Shown here one piece after another: positions 40,900-48,713 of a stretch of 64,000 nucleotides of DNA. The position numbers and the translations under genes were made by a program. Under the pieces are notes generated by a model. It was not told the origin of the DNA. It saw only the letters and a program-made list of their open reading frames with translations, and did not search any database. The stretch's first letter is position 1. The number at the start of each line of letters is the position of its first letter. The stretch lies in the NCBI RefSeq assembly GCF_001426585.1, contig NZ_LMEI01000013.1, positions 735,866 to 799,865 of the forward strand, in the 5' to 3' direction. Source of the DNA: Streptomyces sp. Root431 (GTDB lineage Bacteria; Actinomycetota; Actinomycetes; Streptomycetales; Streptomycetaceae).

Positions 40900-42093
40900 G
40901 TGGCGTCCAACACTCCCGCACCCGAAGCCCCCTTCGATGCCTTCGGTGGTGGTGCGGGTCCTGCCGCTCCGGACACCGAGTGGAACCCCACCGAGGGCTC
41001 CCTCCGCGCCGAGAGCCGCTCCGGCGGCCGGCACCGGGTCGTCAAGCAGCGCTCCAACTTCGCCCGCTCCTCCACCGTCCTCGGCGTCGGCGTCATCGCG
41101 GCCGTCGGTGCGGGCGGCCTCGCCACCGCGCAGGAGAAGCCCCCGGTCGCGATATCGCTCCCCGACCTCCCGGACCTGAACCTCCCGGCGGCCGAGGACC
41201 TCCCCGGCGTCGGCGGGCTGTTCGCCGACGACGCCGACGAGAAGCTCCGCGACACCATCGAGGCGACCGGCGGCAACGCGCACCCGCTCACCGCCGCCAC
41301 GTACGTCACCCCGTCCGCCGACAAGACGGACGGCACCGGGACGGCCACCCGCACCGCCCAGGCCGCCTACACCCCGCAGACCGCCACCGCCGAGACCGCC
41401 CCGGGCGGCGGCGTCGCCGACGCGGGCGAGGTCCTGCGGGCCCGCATCCTCCAGCAGGCCGAGCAGCAGCAGGCCTCCGCCGACGCCGCCGAGAAGGCCG
41501 CCGCGGAGAAGGCCGCTGCCGAGAAGGCGGCGGCCGAGGCCGAGGCCAAGGCAGAGGCGGCGGAGAAGGCGGCCGCCGAGGCGAAGGCCAAGGCCGAAGC
41601 GGAAGCCAAGGCCAAGGCGGAGGCGGAAGCCAAGGCGGAGGCCGAGCGGAAGGCCGCGGAGGCGGAGGCCGAGCGCCTCGCCCAGCTCGCCGCCAGCTAC
41701 TCGATGCCCCTCTCCTCGTACTCCCTCAGCGCCACCTACATGCAGTCCGGCTCGATGTGGTCCTCCGGCTACCACACCGGCCTCGACTTCGCCGCCCCCA
41801 CGGGCACCCCGCTCAAGGCGGTCCACAGCGGCACCGTCAAGTCGGCGGGCTGGTCCGGCTCCTACGGCTACCGAGTCGTCCTGGAGATGGAGGACGGCAC
41901 CGAGATCTGGTACGCCCACCTCTCCTCCATGACGGTCGCCGCGGGCCAGACCGTGACCACCGGCGAGACGATCGGCCGCGTCGGCGCCACCGGCAACGTC
42001 ACCGGCGCCCACCTCCACATGGAGGTCCACACCCCGGGCGGCGACGGCATCGACCCGGCGGCCTGGCTCCGCTCCAAGGGCCTGTCGATCTGA
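40900..42093 (+). CDS. M23-family peptidase under c-di-AMP riboswitch control
   Basis: A 397-residue exported or membrane-anchored protein. A hydrophobic segment near residues 60-80 (VLGVGVIAAVGAGG) is followed by a linker, then a long Ala/Glu/Lys coiled coil (about residues 180-265). A complete M23/LytM domain lies at the C-terminus: YHTGLDFAAPTGTP (H and D), WYAHLSS, and GAHLHMEVH (HxH). It should cleave peptidoglycan peptides. The frame is open to 40792, but that start lies inside the riboswitch core; the GTG at 40900 has AAAGGAG at 9 bases. A hairpin follows the stop. Confidence 0.92.
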   Translation: MASNTPAPEAPFDAFGGGAGPAAPDTEWNPTEGSLRAESRSGGRHRVVKQRSNFARSSTVLGVGVIAAVGAGGLATAQEKPPVAISLPDLPDLNLPAAEDLPGVGGLFADDADEKLRDTIEATGGNAHPLTAATYVTPSADKTDGTGTATRTAQAAYTPQTATAETAPGGGVADAGEVLRARILQQAEQQQASADAAEKAAAEKAAAEKAAAEAEAKAEAAEKAAAEAKAKAEAEAKAKAEAEAKAEAERKAAEAEAERLAQLAASYSMPLSSYSLSATYMQSGSMWSSGYHTGLDFAAPTGTPLKAVHSGTVKSAGWSGSYGYRVVLEMEDGTEIWYAHLSSMTVAAGQTVTTGETIGRVGATGNVTGAHLHMEVHTPGGDGIDPAAWLRSKGLSI

Positions 42094-42104
42094 CCTGACG
42101 TGCC

Positions 42105-42121
42105 GATGCCCCTCGGGCATC
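42105..42121 (+). terminator. Hairpin after the M23 gene
   Basis: GATGCCC and GGGCATC form a 7-bp stem with a 3-base loop, 12 bases after the stop. Confidence 0.6.
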
Positions 42122-42163
42122 TCGCGTGGAATACGCCCGGTGGCGCGGAGGGTTGATCACCCC

Positions 42164-43111
42164 ATGACCTCCCTCCGCCCGCTGGGCTCTTCCGACCTGC
42201 ACGTCTTCCCGCTCGCCCTGGGCGGCAACGTCTTCGGCTGGACCGCCGACGAGGCCCAGTCCTTCGCCGTCCTCGACGCCTACGCCGCCGCCGGCGGAAA
42301 CTTCGTCGACACCGCCGACATGTACTCCGCCTGGGCCGAGGGCAACGAGGGCGGCGAGTCCGAGACCGTCATCGGCCGCTGGCTCGCCTCCCGCGGCAAC
42401 CGCGACGACATCGTCGTCGCCACCAAGGTCGGCGCCCACCCCCGGTACAAGGGGCTCTCCGCCACCACCATCAAGGCGGGTGCCGAGGAATCGCTGCGCC
42501 GCCTCGGCACCGACCACATCGACCTGTACTACACGCACTTCGACGACGAGACCGTCCCGGTCGAAGAGATCGTCACCGCCCTCGACCAGCTCGTGAAGGA
42601 CGGCACGGTGCGGGCCGTCGCCGCCTCCAACATCTCCCCCGAGCGGCTGCGCGCCTCCCTCGACTTCGCCGAGTCCGAGGGCCTCGCCCGCTACGTCGCC
42701 CTCCAGCCGCACTACAACCTGGTCTCGCGCGACACCTACGAGGGCCCGCTCCTGAAGACCGTCGAGAGCGCCGGGCTCGCCGCCGTCCCGTACTTCGGCC
42801 TCGCCTCCGGCTTCCTCACGGGCAAGTACCGCCCCGGCACCACCGTCGACAGCGTCCGCGCCTCCGGAGCCGGCGAGCACCTGGACACCGAGCGGGGCCG
42901 GGCCGTGCTCTCCGCGCTCGACGCGGTCGCCGAGGCGCACGAGGCCGAGGTCGCCACCGTCGCCCTCGCCTGGCTCGCCTCCCGGCCGACCGTCGTCGCG
43001 CCGATCGCCTCGGCCCGTACGGTCGAGCAGCTCCCGGCCCTGGTCGCCTCCGCGGACCTCACCCTCACGGAGGCGGAGCTGACGCTCCTGACGGAGGCGT
43101 CGGCGCTCTGA
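42164..43111 (+). CDS. Aldo/keto reductase
   Basis: A 315-residue NADPH-dependent oxidoreductase with the TIM barrel of the AKR family. The catalytic tetrad can be read as Asp and Tyr in DTADMYSAW, Lys in VATKVG and His in YYTHFDD. The C-terminal part with VAPIASARTVEQL is the nucleotide-phosphate site. Substrate unknown; similar proteins reduce sugars, ketones or quinones. The ATG at 42164 is chosen over an upstream GTG because the conserved N-terminus MTSLRPLGSSDLHVFPLALG begins there. It is convergent with the PrsW gene, with a short hairpin between. Confidence 0.9.
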   Translation: MTSLRPLGSSDLHVFPLALGGNVFGWTADEAQSFAVLDAYAAAGGNFVDTADMYSAWAEGNEGGESETVIGRWLASRGNRDDIVVATKVGAHPRYKGLSATTIKAGAEESLRRLGTDHIDLYYTHFDDETVPVEEIVTALDQLVKDGTVRAVAASNISPERLRASLDFAESEGLARYVALQPHYNLVSRDTYEGPLLKTVESAGLAAVPYFGLASGFLTGKYRPGTTVDSVRASGAGEHLDTERGRAVLSALDAVAEAHEAEVATVALAWLASRPTVVAPIASARTVEQLPALVASADLTLTEAELTLLTEASAL

Positions 43112-43140
43112 CCGGACCGATCGGACCGGAGTCTGTCCGG
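43112..43140. terminator. Shared hairpin between convergent AKR and PrsW genes
   Basis: CCGGAC (43112-43117) pairs with GTCCGG (43135-43140), with inner repeats of the same word; it could serve both directions. Confidence 0.5.
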
Positions 43141-43142
43141 CC

Positions 43143-44450
43143 CTAACTGCGGTACGGGTTGTAGCCGCCGTAGTCGAGGTACTGCGGCGGCGCCCACACC
43201 CGGCCCGTCGCCCGCGCCGCGTACGTGAGCGCGGGGGAGGCGACCGCCCGGCGCTGCCAGAGGTGGTGCAGGAGCTCCTCCTCCCGGGCCGGGAAATCGG
43301 GTCCGGCCGTGCCGCGCCGGGCCCGGTCCCGGAGGAACGCGAGGGTCGTCGCGAAGGACTCGTACTCGCCGACGGCCCGCGCCGCCGGAGGGCCGTACGT
43401 CCGGGCGGCGAAGGCGCGGGCCACCTGGCGAGCGCGCATCGAGGAGAGGGCGAGCGGCTCGGCGGGGGAGAGCCAGCCGGCCGCCGCGTACGCCGGGAGC
43501 TCACCGGATATCGTGCGCAGCTCGCGCTGCCGGCTCCATATGGCGAGCCAGGTCAGCAGGGCGAAGGCGGGGACCATGAAGCAGCCGTACACCGCGTAGA
43601 AGGCCAGGGGGCCGCCGAAGGTGGCGGCGCCGTTCCAGGCGGCGTGCATGCCCATGGCGAGGAGTAGCCCGGCGATCGGCAGCAGCACCCGGCGGAGCCG
43701 CTTCCCGCGCGGCGCGAGCGCGGCGAAGCCGAAGCCGATGCCGGTGAGCACGGTGAAGAGCGGATGCGCGAACGGCGACATCACGACCCGTACGAAGAAG
43801 GTCGCGGCGGTCACCGAGCCGATGCCGGTGGAGCCGAACTGCTGGTCCTCCCCGAAGGCGTTGCCGAGGTAGAGGATGTTCTCGGTGAAGGCGAAGCCGG
43901 TCGCCGTGAACCCGGCGGCGACGACCCCGTCGACGAGTCCGCCGAAGTGCCGCCGGCGGAAGAGGAAGAGCAGCAGGATCGCGGCGGCCTTCGCGGTCTC
44001 CTCCACGACCGGCGCGATCACGGTGGCGCCGAGGGTGTCCGCCGAGTCGGGGTCGGCGGTGGCCGTCGCGATCCAGCGGACCGCGAAGGAGTTCGCCAGG
44101 ATCGCGACGAGCGCGGCGGCGAAGGCCCCCCACGCGAAGGCGAAGAGCAGGTTCTTCCAGGGGCCCGGCTCGACCCGGTCGAGCCAGCGGAACGCGGCCA
44201 TGAGCAGCGGTACGGGAAGCACCGCGAGGCCCAGGCCGACGAGGAAGCCCTGCGTGCCGGTCTGCTCGCGGACCAGCGCCAGGATGACCAGGGCGCAGAG
44301 CGCGAGCAGGGTGATCACGGCGACGGCCCGGACCAGTCGGCTGCGCCAGAAGGCGCGGCGGGGCCGGTAGCGCCACTGGGACCGGTCGGCGGCGACCGCG
44401 AAGGCCGGCTCTTCGGTGTCCCGGTGCGGGACGGGAGCGGGGTTCGACAC
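43143..44450 (-). CDS. prsW: PrsW-type membrane protease
   Basis: A 435-residue membrane protein. About eight hydrophobic segments span residues 40-310. The PrsW/ABI motifs are present: EE in APVVEETAKAAAI, FTEN in GFAFTENILYLGN, and a late histidine in AMGMHAAWNG. In B. subtilis PrsW does site-1 cleavage of an anti-sigma factor; the substrate here is unknown. The C-terminal 120 residues are cytosolic and lineage-specific, ending DYGGYNPYRS. The GTG at 44450 has AGGG 8 bases away; the frame is open upstream into trmB. It follows trmB on the same strand after 56 bases. Confidence 0.85.
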   Translation of the reverse strand: MSNPAPVPHRDTEEPAFAVAADRSQWRYRPRRAFWRSRLVRAVAVITLLALCALVILALVREQTGTQGFLVGLGLAVLPVPLLMAAFRWLDRVEPGPWKNLLFAFAWGAFAAALVAILANSFAVRWIATATADPDSADTLGATVIAPVVEETAKAAAILLLFLFRRRHFGGLVDGVVAAGFTATGFAFTENILYLGNAFGEDQQFGSTGIGSVTAATFFVRVVMSPFAHPLFTVLTGIGFGFAALAPRGKRLRRVLLPIAGLLLAMGMHAAWNGAATFGGPLAFYAVYGCFMVPAFALLTWLAIWSRQRELRTISGELPAYAAAGWLSPAEPLALSSMRARQVARAFAARTYGPPAARAVGEYESFATTLAFLRDRARRGTAGPDFPAREEELLHHLWQRRAVASPALTYAARATGRVWAPPQYLDYGGYNPYRS

Positions 44451-44506
44451 GTCAGCGACCCTAACGACCCGCACCGACACCGGGCGAAGGAGTTCCGTAC
44501 TCCGTG

Positions 44507-45301
44507 TCACTTCCGCCGGAAGAGGAGGTCGTGCACGACGTGTCCCTTGTCCAGGCCCTGCCCCTCGAAGCGGGTGACGGGCCGGAAGTCCGGGCGGGGC
44601 GCGAAGCCGCCGTCCTCGCGGGTGTTCTCGAAGTCCGGGTGCGCGGAGAGGACCTCCAGCATCTGCTCGGCGTACGACTCCCAGTCGGTGGCGCAGTGCA
44701 GGACGCCGCCGGGCTTGAGCCGGGTCGCGAGCAGGCTGAGGAACTCGGGCTGGATCAGGCGCCGCTTGTGGTGGCGGGCCTTGGGCCAGGGGTCCGGGAA
44801 GTAGACGCGGCAGCCGTCGAGCGAGTCCTTGTCGAGCATCTCGCGGAGCAGGATGATCGCGTCGCCGTTGGCGACCCGGACGTTGGTCAGGCCGTTCCGG
44901 TCGGCGAGGCCGAGCAGATTGCCCTGGCCGGGGGTGTGGACGTCCACGGCGAGGATGCCGGTGCCGGGGTCGGCGGCGGCCATCTGCGCGGTCGCCTCGC
45001 CCATGCCGAAGCCGATCTCCAGGACGACCGGGAGCCCGTCGAACATCTCGCCCAGATCGAGGACCCGCTTGCCGTCGATGTCGAGGCCCCAGTCGGGCCA
45101 CCGCTTCAGCATGGCCTCGGCCTGCCCGTACGTGACGCGGCTGCGGCGCGGCTGGAAGCTCCGGATCCGCCGCTCGTGATGAGCTCCGGCGGGATCGGGC
45201 AGGGGCCCCTCACCGGGGGCGAACATCCGACTGCCCCGCCGCGCGACGGGCTGGGCGGGGTCGGCGACGGGACGCGGGCTGTTCTCTGGCTGCTCAGACA
45301 C
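44507..45301 (-). CDS. trmB: tRNA (guanine-N7-)-methyltransferase
   Basis: A 264-residue enzyme that methylates G46 of tRNA with S-adenosylmethionine. The Rossmann methyltransferase loop is VLEIGFGMGEATAQM, the acidic ribose ligand is in LAVDVHTPG, and the signature FPDPWPKARHHKRRL and the Asp in ATDWESYA are intact. The first 55 residues (Pro/Arg-rich) are an extension common in actinobacteria. The GTG at 45301 is preceded by GGGGGC. Expressed with prsW downstream. Confidence 0.95.
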   Translation of the reverse strand: MSEQPENSPRPVADPAQPVARRGSRMFAPGEGPLPDPAGAHHERRIRSFQPRRSRVTYGQAEAMLKRWPDWGLDIDGKRVLDLGEMFDGLPVVLEIGFGMGEATAQMAAADPGTGILAVDVHTPGQGNLLGLADRNGLTNVRVANGDAIILLREMLDKDSLDGCRVYFPDPWPKARHHKRRLIQPEFLSLLATRLKPGGVLHCATDWESYAEQMLEVLSAHPDFENTREDGGFAPRPDFRPVTRFEGQGLDKGHVVHDLLFRRK

Positions 45302-45385
45302 AATGCCCCCGATTCTACGATCGCCCCGCAGATGGTGACGGCGGCGTGGAGCCGACAGCGGCCCCACACCCACCAGCTCGCGGAG

Positions 45386-46579
45386 CTACAGCCGCGCCAG
45401 CGCCCGCCGGGCCACCTCCCGGCCGATCGGCAGCGAGGCCGTCGCCGCCGGCGAGGGCGCGTTCAGCACGTGGACCGTCCGGGGCGCTTCCCGGATCAGG
45501 AAGTCGTCGACCAGCGTCCCGTCCCGCAGCACCGCCTGAGCCCGCACCCCGGGCGCCGCGCGCCGCAGGTCGGACTCCTCGACGACCGGCAGCAGTCTCC
45601 GTACGGCCTCGGTGAAGGCCCGCTTCGACAGCGAGCGCCGCAGCTCGCCCGCCCCGTACCGCCAGTGGTCGCGGGCGATGGCCCACGAGCCGGGCCAGGC
45701 CAGCGTGCCGGCCAGTTCGCGCGGGCGGACGACGGACCAGCCGTATCCCTCCCTGGCGAGCGCCGGCACCGCGTTCGGCCCGATGTGGACGCCGCCGTCG
45801 ATGCCCCGGGTCAGATGCACCCCGAGGAAGGGGAACGCCGGGTCCGGCACCGGATAGACCAGGCCCCGCACGAGCGAGGGGTCCGCCAGCTCGTAGTACT
45901 CCCCACGGAAGGGGACGATCCGCATCCCCGGGTCGTCGCCCGCGAGCCGTGCGATCCGGTCGCAGTGCAGCCCCGCGCAGTTCACCAGGACCCGCGCCCG
46001 CACGATCCGGCCGTCCGCCGTGCGCACGGCGACGCCCCACGGGCGCCGGTCGATCACGGTGACCTCGGCCCCGTACAGGATCCGCGCCCCCGAGGCCTCC
46101 GCGAGGCGCCCGGCGACGGCCGTGTAGTCGCAGATGCCGGTCGTGCCGACGTGGATCGCGGCCAGCCCGCGCACCCGCGGCTCGTACTCGCTGATCTGCG
46201 CCGGGCCGAGCTCCCGCACCGGGATGCCGTTCTCCCTGCCGCGCTGCACGAGCGCGTGCAGCCGGGGCAGCTCCTCGCGCGAGGTGGCGACGACGAGCTT
46301 GCCCGTCACCTCGTACGGAATGTCCCACTCCGCACAGAACTTGACCATCTCGGCCGCGCCCTCGACCGCGAACCGCGCCTTGAGCGAGCCGGGCCGGTAG
46401 TAGATCCCGCTGTGGATCACCCCGCTGTTGCGCCCGGTCTGGTGCCGCGCGGGGGCATGCTCCTTCTCCAGGACCGTGACCCGGGTGCCGGGGGTCGCAC
46501 GCGTCAGCGCGTACGCCGTCGACAGACCGACGATCCCGCCGCCGATCACCAGCACGTCACAGTCAAACACCAGCGCCAC
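45386..46579 (-). CDS. lhgO: L-2-hydroxyglutarate oxidase (FAD-dependent)
   Basis: A 397-residue enzyme of the DAO/LhgO family that oxidises L-2-hydroxyglutarate to 2-oxoglutarate. The FAD dinucleotide loop is VIGGGIVGLSTAYAL near the start; LhgO-type features follow (TGRNSGVIHSGIYYRPGSLKA given here as TGRNSGVIHSGIYY, VNCAGLHCDRIARLAG, VPFRGEYYEL). In bacteria it passes electrons to the respiratory chain at the membrane. The GTG at 46579 has GGGAGG at 6 bases. It is likely monocistronic on the minus strand, followed by trmB-prsW after 84 bases. Confidence 0.88.
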   Translation of the reverse strand: MALVFDCDVLVIGGGIVGLSTAYALTRATPGTRVTVLEKEHAPARHQTGRNSGVIHSGIYYRPGSLKARFAVEGAAEMVKFCAEWDIPYEVTGKLVVATSREELPRLHALVQRGRENGIPVRELGPAQISEYEPRVRGLAAIHVGTTGICDYTAVAGRLAEASGARILYGAEVTVIDRRPWGVAVRTADGRIVRARVLVNCAGLHCDRIARLAGDDPGMRIVPFRGEYYELADPSLVRGLVYPVPDPAFPFLGVHLTRGIDGGVHIGPNAVPALAREGYGWSVVRPRELAGTLAWPGSWAIARDHWRYGAGELRRSLSKRAFTEAVRRLLPVVEESDLRRAAPGVRAQAVLRDGTLVDDFLIREAPRTVHVLNAPSPAATASLPIGREVARRALARL

Positions 46580-46683
46580 CTGTCACCTCCCACCCCGATA
46601 GTGCACTGGCCCACTGACAATCCCGCGAAACCTCGCGAGCCCTCACGAGACGCAGCTCACGTGGATCCGGGCGGGGCCGGACC

Positions 46684-48141
46684 TCACACCGGCGCCACGA
46701 GCAGCGGCCGGGCCCGCTCCCTCAGCTCCACGACACGCGGCTCGTCCCCGTACGGCTCCAGCCGGTGCAGCAGATCCCGTACGTACTCGGTCGTCCGCGC
46801 CGAGGAGATCCGGCCCGCCACCTCCACCGCGCGCGTGCCCGCCGCGCAGGCCGCGTCCAGATTGCCCGACTCCAGCTCGGCGACGGCCGAGACGACGAGC
46901 CGCAGCCCGTGCGAGCGGACGAACTCCTCGGTCGGCCGGGACAGCGCCTGCTCCGTGAAGCGGCGCACCTCGCGGGGCGCCTTCAGGTCCCGGTAGCACT
47001 CGGCCGCGTCGGCGCAGAACCGGTCGTACGAGTAGAAGCCCAGCCACGTCGGGTCGGCGTCGCCCGCCCGGGACCGCTCCAGCCACCCCTCGGCGGCCTT
47101 CAGCGCGGCCGCCGCGGCCGGTCCGTCGCCGGCCTTGGCGTGCGCGCGGGCCTCGACGAGCCGGAAGAAGGACATGGTGCGGGCGGTGGCGAGCCCCCGG
47201 TTCCGTTCGAGTGCGGCCTGGGCGAGGTCGACGCCCTCGTCGGCGAAGCCCCGGTAGGTGGCCTGGAGGGACATGGAGGCGAGGACGTAGCCGCCGAGCG
47301 GCACGTCGGCGGCGGCGCGGGCGAGCCGCAGGGCCTGGATGTAGTAGCGCTGGGCGGCCTCCTGCTGGCCGGTGTCGAAGGCCATCCAGCCGGCCAGGCG
47401 CGTGAGCTCGGCGGTCGCCCCGAAGAGGGCGCGGCCGACCTCGTCCGAGTACGAGCCGAGCAGCAGCGGCGCCGCGTCCACGCGTAAGCACTCGGGGACC
47501 ATCGACGAACGCCAGTCCCCGCCGCCGTACTTGGAGTCCCAGCGGCGCGCGTCCTCGGCGGCCTCGCGGAGCTTGGCGACGTCGCTGTGGCCCACGCGCG
47601 CGTGCTCCGCGGCGACCGCGGCGGCGGAGCCCGGGTCCTGCCCGCCGGGGCCGGAGCGGGGCGCCTCGCGCTCCACCGACGGGTCGGCGGGGGTTATCAG
47701 CCAGCGGGAGGCGGGCGTCGCGTAGGCGCTCACGGCGAAGGAACCGGCCAGCGACTGCCAGATGCCACCACCGCCGGCCCGCCGGCCGGCGAGATCCAGC
47801 CGGTACAGGTCGGTGGCCGAGCGGACCGCCTCGCCCACGTCGCGCGGGAAGGCGAGCCCCACCTCGGGCGCCGGGTCGGCGTCCGCGAGCCCGATCTCGT
47901 GCAGCGGCACGGGCCGGCCGAGCTTCTGGCCGATCGCGGCGGCGATCAGGTGCGGGGCGGCGCCCTGCGGCACCATGCCCTTCGACACCCACCGGGCGAC
48001 CGACGTCTTGTCGTAACGAAGCGTCAGTCCCCGCTGCGATCCGAGGTCGTTGACGCGCCGGGCGAGCCCGGCGTTGCTGATTCCCGCGAGGGCGAGAACC
48101 GTGCCGAGCTTTTCGTTCGGCCCGCGTTGCTCCCTGGACAT
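46684..48141 (-). CDS. XRE/TPR-type regulator related to sporulation-associated NsdA-like proteins, with TTA codon
   Basis: A 485-residue protein. The first 70 residues form a divergent helix-turn-helix (LGTVLALAGISNAGLARRVN, YDKTSVARWVSKG); the rest is TPR-like helical repeats (about 170-470). It resembles the Streptomyces NsdA group and, from memory, the SCO4114 sporulation-associated protein. Codon 219 (complement of 47485-47487) is TTA in ProGluCysLeuArgVal, so full translation needs the bldA tRNA. The ATG at 48141 has GAGGGG at 6 bases; the long open frame upstream is not used. It is divergent from the asparagine-synthetase-like gene across 572 bases. Confidence 0.78.
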   Translation of the reverse strand: MSREQRGPNEKLGTVLALAGISNAGLARRVNDLGSQRGLTLRYDKTSVARWVSKGMVPQGAAPHLIAAAIGQKLGRPVPLHEIGLADADPAPEVGLAFPRDVGEAVRSATDLYRLDLAGRRAGGGGIWQSLAGSFAVSAYATPASRWLITPADPSVEREAPRSGPGGQDPGSAAAVAAEHARVGHSDVAKLREAAEDARRWDSKYGGGDWRSSMVPECLRVDAAPLLLGSYSDEVGRALFGATAELTRLAGWMAFDTGQQEAAQRYYIQALRLARAAADVPLGGYVLASMSLQATYRGFADEGVDLAQAALERNRGLATARTMSFFRLVEARAHAKAGDGPAAAAALKAAEGWLERSRAGDADPTWLGFYSYDRFCADAAECYRDLKAPREVRRFTEQALSRPTEEFVRSHGLRLVVSAVAELESGNLDAACAAGTRAVEVAGRISSARTTEYVRDLLHRLEPYGDEPRVVELRERARPLLVAPV

Positions 48142-48713
48142 GACGCCACCCCTCGACAACCCAGACGGCCGCCACGACGCCGGGCATAGGCGTGCGGCAT
48201 TCGTAAACACAGCGTAGTTCGCCGCATCCCTACCGTTAAGGGGCGGTGTTCCGTATGGCGAGATTGTTGTGTGACCGGTCGGAGGAAGGGGCCGCCGGCC
48301 CGCCCCGTGCTCCCGCCGTGTGGCCGTGCGCCCAGGCGTGCGCTCTCGTCCGGCCGGCGGGGGGAGCGCTTCCATGGATGGTGCGTGGGTCGGCCCGCTC
48401 GGCCGGGAACGGTGTCCCGGACCAGTGGGCTGGGGGAAAACCGCCGCCCCATTCCCCGCGGGCGGCGGACGGCACCGGGAGGCGGGAGCGCCTCCCGGGC
48501 TGCCGGTGACGCATGAGGGCGTGGGTGAGCCGGCGGATGCCCGGACGCCTCTCCGACCCTCCGGGGAGGGTCGATATTTGGCCGAATGACGCCGGTACCC
48601 AACTGGCCCATGCCAGGGGCGCATTCGGCTTTCGCGCGCGTGCACCCGGACTCCGCCCCGTGCGCCGTTGTCGTGGCAGCATGTCTCCCACCGAAACGGA
48701 TGTGGAGGCGCCG
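48142..48713. other. Divergent regulatory region with three strong hairpins
   Basis: 572 bases between the XRE/TPR gene and the asparagine-synthetase-like gene. Inverted repeats: CCGCCGCCC/GGGCGGCGG (48441-48468), CCGGGAGGCG/CGCCTCCCGG (48475-48498) and CGACCCTCC/GGAGGGTCG (48554-48573). No convincing open frame or peptide precursor gene is present on either strand. Confidence 0.65.

Noticed and set aside
48142..48713. Search for a lasso-peptide precursor beside the cyclase-like gene
   Set aside because: No short frame with SD, leader and a plausible core with a ring Asp or Glu was found on either strand; no peptidase or RRE gene is near.
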